From contig DDKS01000001.1 in the NCBI GenBank assembly GCA_002340095.1, positions 1 to 37,411 on the forward strand: a stretch of 37,411 bases of DNA, given 5' to 3'. Below the pieces are notes generated by a model. That model had not been told where the DNA came from and ran no database searches. It saw only the letters and a program-made list of their open reading frames with translations. Below are positions 10,372 to 17,414 of the stretch, in pieces; the stretch's first letter is position 1; every line of letters starts with the position of its first letter. The position numbers were made by a program, and so were the translations under genes. Source of the stretch: Betaproteobacteria bacterium UBA2592. GTDB lineage: Bacteria > Pseudomonadota > Gammaproteobacteria > Burkholderiales > Rhodocyclaceae.

Positions 10372-10512
10372 ATGAAGATTCGCATTCGCCCCCAGGGCAT
10401 CGAGGCCTCCGGGGAATTGCGGCAGCACATCGAAGGCTATGGCCTCCCCTTTATCGGGGGAGAAGGCGGCCTCGTCACCCTTGAACTGCGCACGCGCCAC
10501 CTTGCCAGTTGA
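10372..10512 (+). pseudogene. Truncated HPF/RaiA-like ribosome hibernation protein remnant
   Basis: A 46-codon frame with a good ribosome site (CGGAGGA ending 8 nt before the ATG). The first 23 residues (MKIRIRPQGIEASGELRQHIEG) resemble the first strand and helix of the HPF/RaiA family, whose members bind and idle ribosomes and are normally about 95-190 residues. The remainder (GLPFIGGEGG onward) does not continue the fold and ends at TGA 10510-10512. A hairpin, CTCCCC TTTATCG GGGGAG (10444-10462), sits exactly where the similarity stops, suggesting an insertion or deletion. It precedes the P-type ATPase by 59 bp. The family assignment rests on a short stretch, so it is tentative; a genuine small protein is the alternative. 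Confidence 0.4.
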
Positions 10513-10571
10513 GGGGAACCGGGGCAATGTGGCGTGCGTGTGCTTGATGGATTCCTCCTGGAGGCAGCAAG

Positions 10572-13262
10572 ATGACCCGGCAAAACCCGACAATCTGGCA
10601 TGCGAGCGAGCGTCAGCATTGCCTGGAGCAATTGCGGACCGATGCGCAAAAGGGTCTCGACAGCGATGCGGTCGCGGCCCGCCTGGCCGAGCATGGTCCC
10701 AACCGTCTGGCAGAAAAGGCGCCCCGCCCCGCCTGGCTGAAATTCCTCGACCAGTTCAGGAGCCTGCTGGTGCTGATCCTGATCGGGGCGGCCGTGCTGG
10801 CCGGCGCCATCGGCGAGCTCAAGGATGCCATCGTGATCGGCGTCGTGGTGCTGCTCAATGCCTGCCTGGGTTTTTTCCAGGAGCACCGGGCCGAGGCCGC
10901 CCTGGCCGCCCTGAAGAACATGCTGGCCCCCACGGCCCGGGTGCGGCGCGACGGCGAGGTGCAGCAGATCGAGGCCGCCGGCCTGGTGCCCGGCGACATC
11001 CTGTTGCTCGAAGCCGGCGACCGGATACCGGCCGATGCCCGGGTGCTGGTCGCCCACAGCGCCGAAGTGGCGGAAGCGGCCCTGACCGGCGAATCCCATG
11101 CGGTGGCCAAGCTGCCCGAGCCGGTGCCCGAAGCGACCCCCCTGGCAGAGCGCCACAACATGGTGTTCATGAACACCGTGCTCACCCGGGGCCGGCTCGA
11201 GGCCGTGGTCACCGCCACCGGCATGCAGACCGAGATGGGGCGTCTGGCCGGCCTGCTGGCCGAAACGACGGAGGGACAGACTCCGCTGCAGGTCCAGCTC
11301 GACGGCCTGGGCAAGCGTCTGGCCATCATCGCCAGCATCGTCGTCGGACTGATGTTCATCATGGGGCTGATGCGGGGTGACGAGCTGGTGAAGACGGCCA
11401 TGACGGCCATCGCCCTGGCCGTGGCCGCCATTCCCGAGGGGCTGCCTGCCGTGGTCACGGTGACTCTGGCCCTGGGTATGCACCGCATGGCCCGGCGCAA
11501 CGCCATCGTCAAGAAGCTGGCTGCCGTGGAGACCCTGGGCTGCACGACGGTGATCTGCTCCGACAAGACCGGCACCCTGACCCTGAACCAGATGACGGCC
11601 CGGGCCCTTTACAGCGGTGGACGGCGCTATGCCGTGAGCGGCGAGGGCTATGGCGGCGAGGGCCGCATCGAGGGCGTGACGGCGGCGCCCGAGGCCCTGC
11701 ACCGGGTGCTGCTGCCGGCAGCCCTTTGCGTCGATGCCCGGATCAGGGATGGCCAGCTGATCGGCGATCCCACCGAGGGCGCCTTGCTGGCCCTGGCCGC
11801 CAAGGCCGGGCTGGATGCTGGGGCGGCCCGGGAGAAGTGGCCGCGCATTGCCGAGATTCCCTTCGATTCGGCCACCAAGTTCATGGCCACCTTCCACCAT
11901 GCGGGGGAGCGGGTGCTGCTTTGCGTCAAGGGCGCCCCCGACGTGCTGCTGGCCCGGGCCGGCAGCTGTCTGGATGCCGGCATGGCGACCGTGCCCCTGG
12001 ACGACCCCATGCGGGCTGCCTTCAGCGCCGAGAACGAGGCCCTGGCCGATCAGGCCCTGCGTGTGCTGGCCCTGGCGACCCGGGAAATTCCGGCGGCCGC
12101 TTTCGACCCGGCCGGCGACCTGCTGCCCTGGGTGGAAGCGCTCACCCTGCACGCCCTGGTCGGCATCATCGATCCACCCCGGGCCGAGGCGCGGGAGGCC
12201 ATCGCCACCTGCCACGCCGCCGGCATCCAGGTGAAGATGATCACCGGCGACCACCGGGTGACCGCCGCTGCCATCGCCCGCGAACTGGGCCTGCATGGGG
12301 AGGCTCACGAAGGGCGTGACCTGGATGGCCTCAGCCCGGCGGAGATTGCCCGGCTGGTGGAGCGCAGCGCCGTTTTCGCCCGGGTCGCCCCGGAGCACAA
12401 GATGCGCATCGTCGCGGCCCTGCAGGGCAAGGGCCATGTGGTGGCGATGACCGGCGACGGGGTGAACGATGCACCGGCGCTCAAGACCGCCGACATTGGC
12501 GTGGCCATGGGCATCACCGGGACGGAAGTGACCAAGGAGGCCGCCACCCTGGTGCTCACCGACGACAACTTCGCCTCCATCGTGCGGGCAGTGCAGGAGG
12601 GGCGCACCATCTACGAGAACATCGTCAAGTTCGTGCGCTTTCAGCTGTCTACCAACGTGGGGGCCATTCTCACCGTGCTGGGTGCGCCCTTTCTCGGGCT
12701 GGCCACGCCCTTCACCGCCATCCAGATCCTCTGGGTGAACATCATCATGGACGGTCCGCCGGCCATGACCCTGGGCGTCGAACCGGCCCGGCCCGGCATC
12801 ATGAACGAGGGGCCCCGGCGGGCCGATGCGGCCATCCTCTCGGTACAGCGCCTGTGGCGCATCGGCCTTTATGGCGCCACCATGGCGGCCGGCACCCTGG
12901 GCCTCTACGCCTGGGCCATGGAGGCCTCCGGTGAAGCCAAGGCCATGACCCTGGCTTTCACCACCTTCGTGCTCTTTCAGTTCTTCAACATCTTCAATGC
13001 CCGGGCCGAACAGGGCAGCGCCTTCAACCGGCAGTTCTTTAGCAATGGCAAGCTGTGGAGCGCCCTGGCCGGGGTCGTGCTGCTGCAGGCAGTGGCCGTG
13101 CACTGGGCCCCGGCCCAGGCCATCTTCGACACGGTGGACCTGTCGCTCACCGAATGGCTGCTGGCCACGGCCGTGGCGTCGTCCGTCCTTTTCCTGGAGG
13201 AGGGGCGCAAGCTGTTGCTGTTCCTGTGGCGCCGGGCAAGGCTGGAGGCCGGGCGCTCCTGA
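10572..13262 (+). CDS. P2-type cation-transporting ATPase, Ca2+ pump (PMCA-like)
   Basis: Inner-membrane ATP-driven cation pump of 896 residues. Visible in order: an N-terminal cation-ATPase domain, two membrane helices, the actuator loop with LTGES, helix 4 with IPEGLP (Glu289, the conserved Ca2+ ligand position), the phosphorylation site CSDKTGTLT (Asp331), the nucleotide-binding KGAPD, the hinge MTGDGVNDAPALK, and helices 5-10. Helix 5 reads STNVGAI and helix 6 NIIMDG. The Asn of helix 5 is kept, but the SERCA site I Glu is Ala and the helix 6 Thr is Met, as in plasma-membrane Ca2+ pumps that move one Ca2+ per cycle. Substrate remains inferred. A GGAGG lies just before the ATG at 10572. 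It is followed by Usp-like and CBS genes on the same strand. Confidence 0.93.
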   Translation: MTRQNPTIWHASERQHCLEQLRTDAQKGLDSDAVAARLAEHGPNRLAEKAPRPAWLKFLDQFRSLLVLILIGAAVLAGAIGELKDAIVIGVVVLLNACLGFFQEHRAEAALAALKNMLAPTARVRRDGEVQQIEAAGLVPGDILLLEAGDRIPADARVLVAHSAEVAEAALTGESHAVAKLPEPVPEATPLAERHNMVFMNTVLTRGRLEAVVTATGMQTEMGRLAGLLAETTEGQTPLQVQLDGLGKRLAIIASIVVGLMFIMGLMRGDELVKTAMTAIALAVAAIPEGLPAVVTVTLALGMHRMARRNAIVKKLAAVETLGCTTVICSDKTGTLTLNQMTARALYSGGRRYAVSGEGYGGEGRIEGVTAAPEALHRVLLPAALCVDARIRDGQLIGDPTEGALLALAAKAGLDAGAAREKWPRIAEIPFDSATKFMATFHHAGERVLLCVKGAPDVLLARAGSCLDAGMATVPLDDPMRAAFSAENEALADQALRVLALATREIPAAAFDPAGDLLPWVEALTLHALVGIIDPPRAEAREAIATCHAAGIQVKMITGDHRVTAAAIARELGLHGEAHEGRDLDGLSPAEIARLVERSAVFARVAPEHKMRIVAALQGKGHVVAMTGDGVNDAPALKTADIGVAMGITGTEVTKEAATLVLTDDNFASIVRAVQEGRTIYENIVKFVRFQLSTNVGAILTVLGAPFLGLATPFTAIQILWVNIIMDGPPAMTLGVEPARPGIMNEGPRRADAAILSVQRLWRIGLYGATMAAGTLGLYAWAMEASGEAKAMTLAFTTFVLFQFFNIFNARAEQGSAFNRQFFSNGKLWSALAGVVLLQAVAVHWAPAQAIFDTVDLSLTEWLLATAVASSVLFLEEGRKLLLFLWRRARLEAGRS

Positions 13263-13291
13263 AACCGATTCCGCCACAAGGGAGAACGATC

Positions 13292-13402
13292 ATGAACCCC
13301 CGCCAGCTCATCCTCGCTGCCACCGATTTCCCGGCTTCGGCCACCCTTCTGATCCAGGAGGTGCGGCACCACGCCCCTTGCGACGTGCTGCGGCTTTCCT
13401 GA
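13292..13402 (+). pseudogene. Universal stress protein with internal deletion
   Basis: A 36-codon frame preceded by GGGAG. The first half (MNPRQLILAATDFPASA) matches the first strand and ATP-loop start of UspA-family proteins, and the second half (VRHHAPCDVLRLS) matches the last strand, where Usp proteins typically read HAPCPVLVV. Roughly 100 residues of the Rossmann-like core are missing, and the two ends are joined in frame. The product cannot fold as a Usp domain. It lies between the P-type ATPase (29 bp) and the CBS gene (13 bp), so it is the relic of a third operon member. Confidence 0.65.
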
Positions 13403-13415
13403 GCCCGGAGCGGCG

Positions 13416-14039
13416 ATGTTTACCGTCTACGGGCTCACGGGCCAGGTGTTCAGCGGCAGTCTGGAGGCGCTGAACAGGATCCATCCTCCGGTGCGCAGCC
13501 GCAATGCCCGCGGCATCGCCCGGGAGGGGGAGGAGCTGGGGGTGGAAGTGCCGGCGGCGCCCCCGGGCCACGCAGCGGTGCGGGCTTACCGGAGCATGTT
13601 GCCCGAGGAGCTGGAGCGAGGGCCCCTGGTGCACGCGGCCCAGATCATGAGCCGCCCGGTGACGGTGCTGCACCAGGACGACGCGGTGGCCCGGGCCTGG
13701 CGCCTGCTGCAGGACCGGCGCATCCATCAGGCCCCGGTTCTGGACGACGGGGAGCGGCTGGTGGGCATGGTGGGGGAGCGGGAGCTTCTGACCGCGATCG
13801 ACATCGACGGCGATCGGGTCCTCGAACACCTGAAACGGCATGTGCGTGACGTGATGACTTCGCCGGTGGTGGCTGCCGCGCCAGTGACCGATATCCGCCG
13901 CATTGCCGCGGCGATGCTGGAGCGGGGGCTCAGTGCCGTGCCCATCCTCGACGAGCGGGGCCACATCGCCGGCATCGTCTCGCGCACCGACGTGTTGCGC
14001 GCGGTGATGACCGACCCGCCCCTGAGCTTGTGGCGCTGA
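13416..14039 (+). CDS. CBS-domain-pair protein
   Basis: Soluble protein of 207 residues. An N-terminal 65-residue segment starting MFTVYGLTGQVFSGSLEAL, recurrent in betaproteobacterial relatives, precedes two CBS motifs: residues about 72-130 (AAQIMSRPVTVL ... LVGMVGERELLTAI) and about 142-200 (VRDVMTSPVVAA ... IAGIVSRTDVLRAV). CBS pairs bind adenosine nucleotides and sense energy state. Its position behind a P-type ATPase and a Usp relic resembles hypoxia/dormancy regulons in other bacteria. The ATG at 13416 follows GGAG with 8-nt spacing. The stop is 13 bp from the convergent sbtB stop, with no clear terminator. Confidence 0.88.
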   Translation: MFTVYGLTGQVFSGSLEALNRIHPPVRSRNARGIAREGEELGVEVPAAPPGHAAVRAYRSMLPEELERGPLVHAAQIMSRPVTVLHQDDAVARAWRLLQDRRIHQAPVLDDGERLVGMVGERELLTAIDIDGDRVLEHLKRHVRDVMTSPVVAAAPVTDIRRIAAAMLERGLSAVPILDERGHIAGIVSRTDVLRAVMTDPPLSLWR

Positions 14040-14052
14040 GCCCTGGCAGGTT

Positions 14053-14364
14053 TCAGAACTTGGCCGGACGCAGAACCTCGACTTCCGAGAAGCAGGCCAC
14101 CATGGCGAAGTTGGAGTAGTAGCGCTCCTGCAGGTGGGCCAGCAGGCTTTCGGCCTGCTGGCGGGCGCAGATGATCTCGATGCGCACGTTACGGGACTCG
14201 TCCCAGGCCGCATCCCGCACGCCCCGGCTGCCCTTGCCCCGGGCATCCGAGATGGTGTAGCCCCGGATGCCGAGGCGGTCCATGTCCTTGATCAGGACAT
14301 GCTCCAGGGTGGCTTCGGTGAAGATCGTGAGCAGCGTGCGTTTTTCCGTGTGTATGGCGCTCAT
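14053..14364 (-). CDS. sbtB: PII-like protein, SbtB type
   Basis: Trimeric PII-fold signalling protein of 103 residues, expected to bind adenine nucleotides and gate the SbtA bicarbonate permease. The ferredoxin-like fold is recognisable: an N-terminal strand (LLTIFTEATLEHVLIKDM), GIRGYTISDARGKGSRGVRD at the start of the T-loop, and VRIEIICARQQAESLLAHL. There is no uridylylation Tyr as in GlnB. It ends EVEVLRPAKF and lacks the C-terminal Cys-containing R-loop (GRTFCGPxGC type) of cyanobacterial SbtB. Its ATG overlaps the sbtA stop by 4 bp (ATGA), so translation is coupled. The symbol is given by context plus fold. Confidence 0.82.
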   Translation of the reverse strand: MSAIHTEKRTLLTIFTEATLEHVLIKDMDRLGIRGYTISDARGKGSRGVRDAAWDESRNVRIEIICARQQAESLLAHLQERYYSNFAMVACFSEVEVLRPAKF

Positions 14365-15308
14365 GGCGTCGTTCCTGTGAGTTGGGTGGCCATCCAGTGG
14401 TAGAGGGGAATGCCGGCGAGGATGTTGAACGGGAACGTTACACCGAGGGCCCCCGCCAGGGAAATGGCCGGATTGGCTTCGGGCACCGCGATGCGCATGG
14501 CGGCCGGTACGGCGATGTAGGAGGCCGATGCCGCCAGGGTCGCCAGCATGGTCATGCCGCCCATGGAGAGGCCGAGCAGCAGCCCGGTGCCCAGGCCCAG
14601 GCAGGCCGAGAGCAGCGGCATCGCCAGGCCGAACACGAACAGGGACAGACCGCGCCGCTTCAGCTCCTCCACCTGGCGGCTGACGATCAGGCCCATCTCC
14701 AGCAGGAACAGGGCGAGCACGGCCTTGAACAGGTCGAAATACAGACCCTTGATGGGTTGCAGTCCTTCCGGCCCGGCCGCCCAGCCGATGGCCATGCCGC
14801 CCAGCAGCAGGGTCACCCCCTTGCCCAGGAAGGCCTCGTGCCCCAGGGATTTCCAGTCCGTTTCCCGGCTCACCCCCCGGGCCAGGACGATGCCCACGAG
14901 AATGGCGGGAATCTCCATGACGGCCAGCAGGATGGCCATCTGTGGTTCCACGTCGATATGGCGGGAAGCGAGCCAGGCAGCGGCCACCGCGAAGGTGGCG
15001 ACACTGACGGAACCATAGTGGGCGGCCGTGGCGGCGGCATTGGGGCGGTCGAAGCCGAACGCCATGCGTAGCGCCGCGAAGGCAATCAGGGTCTGCAGAA
15101 TGCCCAGGACGATCACCGCCGCCAGCTGGGGCAGCAGGGGCAGCAGGGGCTGGGTGGCCAGCCCCTGGCCCCCCTTCAGGCCGATGGCCAGCAGCAGGAA
15201 GATGGAAAGGGAGTCGTACAGGGCGCTGGGCAGCTTCAGCTCCGAGCGCAGCAGGCCCGCCACCAGTCCGAACAGGAAGAAGAGGATGACAGGATCGATG
15301 TTGTTCAT
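14361..15308 (-). CDS. sbtA: SbtA-family sodium-dependent bicarbonate permease
   Basis: Inner-membrane permease, in cyanobacteria a high-affinity Na+/HCO3- symporter. It has 315 residues, shorter than the ~370 of Synechocystis SbtA because the hydrophilic loop between the halves (around VSRETDWKSLGHEAF) is short. About ten membrane helices form two inverted repeats. Family landmarks include IGLKGGQGL, AAHYGSVSVATFAVA, AVMEIPAIL, LEMGLIVSRQVEEL and ASASYIAVPAAMRIAVPEANP. It is the middle gene of a three-gene minus-strand operon, 15 bp after the DUF6671-like gene and overlapping sbtB by 4 bp. A role in inorganic-carbon supply for carboxylases or autotrophic growth is likely, but bicarbonate specificity is inferred from the family. 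Confidence 0.88.
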   Translation of the reverse strand: MNNIDPVILFFLFGLVAGLLRSELKLPSALYDSLSIFLLLAIGLKGGQGLATQPLLPLLPQLAAVIVLGILQTLIAFAALRMAFGFDRPNAAATAAHYGSVSVATFAVAAAWLASRHIDVEPQMAILLAVMEIPAILVGIVLARGVSRETDWKSLGHEAFLGKGVTLLLGGMAIGWAAGPEGLQPIKGLYFDLFKAVLALFLLEMGLIVSRQVEELKRRGLSLFVFGLAMPLLSACLGLGTGLLLGLSMGGMTMLATLAASASYIAVPAAMRIAVPEANPAISLAGALGVTFPFNILAGIPLYHWMATQLTGTTP

Positions 15309-15323
15309 GGTGTCATGGTCTCG

Positions 15324-16193
15324 TCAGGGGTTGCAGTAATCGCAGCGGGCCGGGTCCGCCGTTGCGGCGCCGTCCGCGCGCGGCTGTTCCTTTCGCAGGC
15401 CGCAGCCGGGGCAGCCCAGGATTTCGGCCCGGTGCTCCCGGGTGGGGTGGCCGCACAGGCCGCAGGGCAGACCGGGTACGGCCTGCACCCGGGCAAATCC
15501 GGGGCAGCCGCAGGCCGGGCAGAGGCTGGCCAGTTTCCGGGCCAGATCCTGGGCCGCCTTGCCGATGCGCTCCATCCGTTCCGGGTGGGCGTGGGCCCTC
15601 AGGTCGCGCTCGACGAAGATTCTGCCGCCCTCCTTGTCCGCCTGCAGGGCCCAGGCATAGGCGGCTTCCAGGGAAGTCCAGTCCGCCAGGCCCTTGCGCA
15701 GGCGTGGATCATCCTCGCTTCCGGGCCGGATGACCAGATGCTGGGCCGGAAAGCCGGTGCGCTGGGCAAAGGCCCGCAGTTCTTCCCAGCTGCCCACCCG
15801 GGCATGGTCCTGGCTCGCCGGGCCCTGGTGCACGCCCGCCACCTCGATGCCACGGATGTCGTCGATGAAGAGCAGCACCTCCACGTTCCAGGGGAACATG
15901 CCGGTGTGGGGATCCGGTCCAAAGCTGCCTTCGCTGGCCAGCCCCAGGGGCGAGCCATGCAGCTCCATGCCGATGCGGGCCTTGCGCCGGGCCGCGTCCA
16001 GCTGGCTGCCAGGGCGGGGAATCTCGCGGGTGAAGGTGCCCAGCCGGTCCGTGTCGTAGCCATCCACCCGCTCGACCCGGCAGCCCAGGGCGTCGTTCAG
16101 CACCGGCGACACCACCCGCTCCTTGCCGTGCTGGGTCAGGAAGGCGACCGTCTGGCCGGCATAGGGATGGGCGGCGGTGCTCCGTTCCGTCAT
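15324..16193 (-). CDS. DUF6671-like protein with C-terminal zinc ribbons
   Basis: Uncharacterised cytosolic protein of 289 residues. The conserved core runs from YAGQTVAFLTQHGKE (near residue 11) through GYDTDRLGTFTREIPRPGSQ and ARIGMELHGSPLGLASEGSFGPDP to VEVLLFIDDIRGIEV; I recognise this pattern as the DUF6671 family, whose function is unknown to me. The C-terminus holds four cysteine pairs (CPACGC, CGLCGH, CPGCG, CDYC), which should form zinc ribbons. It is the first gene of the sbtA-sbtB operon. ATG 16193 is chosen because the conserved region begins just after it; the frame is open back to 16457. A link to carbon or sodium physiology is inferred from the operon only. Confidence 0.8.
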   Translation of the reverse strand: MTERSTAAHPYAGQTVAFLTQHGKERVVSPVLNDALGCRVERVDGYDTDRLGTFTREIPRPGSQLDAARRKARIGMELHGSPLGLASEGSFGPDPHTGMFPWNVEVLLFIDDIRGIEVAGVHQGPASQDHARVGSWEELRAFAQRTGFPAQHLVIRPGSEDDPRLRKGLADWTSLEAAYAWALQADKEGGRIFVERDLRAHAHPERMERIGKAAQDLARKLASLCPACGCPGFARVQAVPGLPCGLCGHPTREHRAEILGCPGCGLRKEQPRADGAATADPARCDYCNP

Positions 16194-16424
16194 GTCCGGC
16201 CCCCGGTGCGGCGGTGTTCCGGCGCGAGGGCGCGCCTTGCAGTGGCGTGAGCCAAGATCATCAGGTTTGTCCTGGATGGATGAAAATGGGCAAACAGACA
16301 GGGGGCGCGCGCATGTCCCGGCGCCATTTCCGGGCAGGACCCGGGCCTTGCGGGGCGGCCCCGGACACATCTGCTTCCTGCTCCGCAGGGGCGCCGCCCG
16401 TGCATCGTCGACACAATTCCGCTG
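16194..16424 (-). other. Long 5' leader of the DUF6671-sbtA-sbtB operon
   Basis: If the promoter at 16425-16453 is used, the transcript carries about 225 nt before the first start codon. The reading frame stays open through most of it, but the encoded residues show no family similarity. It is GC-rich and could fold; no riboswitch class was recognised. Confidence 0.35.
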
Positions 16425-16453
16425 ATTATCGCTCAGGCGAATGTTCGTCTCAA
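16425..16453 (-). promoter_or_regulatory. Sigma-70 promoter for the sbt operon
   Basis: Read on the minus strand: TTGAGA (16453-16448), a 17-base spacer, then GATAAT (16430-16425). Both hexamers match consensus at five of six positions. It points at the DUF6671-sbtA-sbtB operon and overlaps the promoter region of the divergent LysR gene. Confidence 0.6.
16438..16447. promoter_or_regulatory. Candidate LysR operator CGAA-TG-TTCG
   Basis: A dyad, CGAATGTTCG, lies inside the -35/-10 spacer of the minus-strand sbt promoter and at the expected -35 position of the plus-strand nhaR-like gene, so one bound regulator could affect both. A second dyad (TCGAATTTTTCGA, 16477-16489) lies between the plus-strand -10 and the GTG start. 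Confidence 0.45.
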
Positions 16454-16458
16454 TCACA

Positions 16459-16464
16459 TATAAT
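16459..16464 (+). promoter_or_regulatory. -10 element of the second nhaR-like gene
   Basis: A perfect TATAAT lies 33 bases before the GTG start. No good -35 is present at 16436-16441, where the operator-like dyad sits instead, suggesting an activator- or repressor-dependent promoter. Confidence 0.45.
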
Positions 16465-16497
16465 CATGAGATTCAGTCGAATTTTTCGAACAGCGCC

Positions 16498-17388
16498 GTG
16501 CTCAACTTCAAGCATCTTTATTACTTCATGGTGGTGGCCAGAAGCGGCGGCGTCATCCGTGCCGCCGAGCGCCTCAACCTGACGCCCCAGACCCTGTCCG
16601 GGCAGCTCTCCCGGTTCGAGGAGCGGGTTGGTGCCCGGCTTTTCCAGCGCACCGGACGCAGGCTGGAGTTGAGCGAAACCGGCAAGCTGGCCCTGGCCTA
16701 CGCCGAGGAGATTTTCCAGGCCGGTTCCGAACTCGAGGAACTGCTCAAGAACGGTGCCGTGGAGCGTTTCCTCACCTTCCGCGTCGGGATCGCCGACGTA
16801 TTGCCCAAGTTCATCGTGCACCGTCTGCTCGATCCGGTGCTCAAGCTGCCCGAGGCCATACGGCTGGTCTGCACCGAGGACCGGCTCGAGCGGCTGCTGG
16901 CCGAACTGGCCCTGCACCGCCTGGACATGGTGATCGCCGACCGGCCCCTGCCCCCCGGCACCGAGATCAAGGGGCACAGCCACCCCCTGGGGGAATCCAG
17001 TCTTGCCTTCATGGCGTCGCCCGTCCTGGCGGCGGACCTGGGCGACGCCTTTCCCGCCTGTCTGGACGGAGCCCCCCTGCTGCTGCCGGGCCAGGGCAGC
17101 GCCCTGGCCCTGGCCCTGCCGCGCTGGTTGGAGCGGATGGGCATCCGTCCCCGGATCGTGGGTGAATTCAGCGACAGCGCCCTGATGAAGTCCTTCGGCG
17201 AGGCCGGGGCAGGGGTCTTTCCCACCCCGGCCCTGAGCGTGCCGGAGGTGTGCGGGCACTACAAGGTGAAGCGGATCGGGCAAACGGACGACATCAAGGC
17301 AAGGTTCTTCCTGATTTCCGCCGAAAGAAAGCTGGTGCATCCGGTGGCCCGGGCAGTGAGCGAGCATGCCCGGCGCATCATGATCTGA
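16498..17388 (+). CDS. LysR-family regulator, NhaR-like (copy 2)
   Basis: Transcription regulator of 296 residues. The helix-turn-helix reads NFKHLYYFMVVARSGG then LTPQTLSGQLSRFEERVG, and the effector-binding domain contains LAELALHRLDMVIADRPLP and GHSHPLGESSLAFM, nearly the same as copy 1 (9368-10264). The GTG at 16498 is preferred because it aligns with the start of copy 1; the ATG at 16441 would add 19 residues and lies upstream of the TATAAT. It diverges from the DUF6671-sbtA-sbtB operon, which is its likely target; SbtA is Na+-dependent and NhaR of E. coli responds to Na+. It is followed by a MerR gene after 26 bp. Confidence 0.9.
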   Translation: MLNFKHLYYFMVVARSGGVIRAAERLNLTPQTLSGQLSRFEERVGARLFQRTGRRLELSETGKLALAYAEEIFQAGSELEELLKNGAVERFLTFRVGIADVLPKFIVHRLLDPVLKLPEAIRLVCTEDRLERLLAELALHRLDMVIADRPLPPGTEIKGHSHPLGESSLAFMASPVLAADLGDAFPACLDGAPLLLPGQGSALALALPRWLERMGIRPRIVGEFSDSALMKSFGEAGAGVFPTPALSVPEVCGHYKVKRIGQTDDIKARFFLISAERKLVHPVARAVSEHARRIMI

Positions 17389-17414
17389 GCCTGGTCCGGG
17401 GATGGAGGCGTGCC

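Noticed and set aside
10437..13277. 946-codon minus-strand frame opposite the P-type ATPase
   Set aside because: It is the antisense shadow of an intact ATPase, with His/Gln/Gly-rich composition and no domain.
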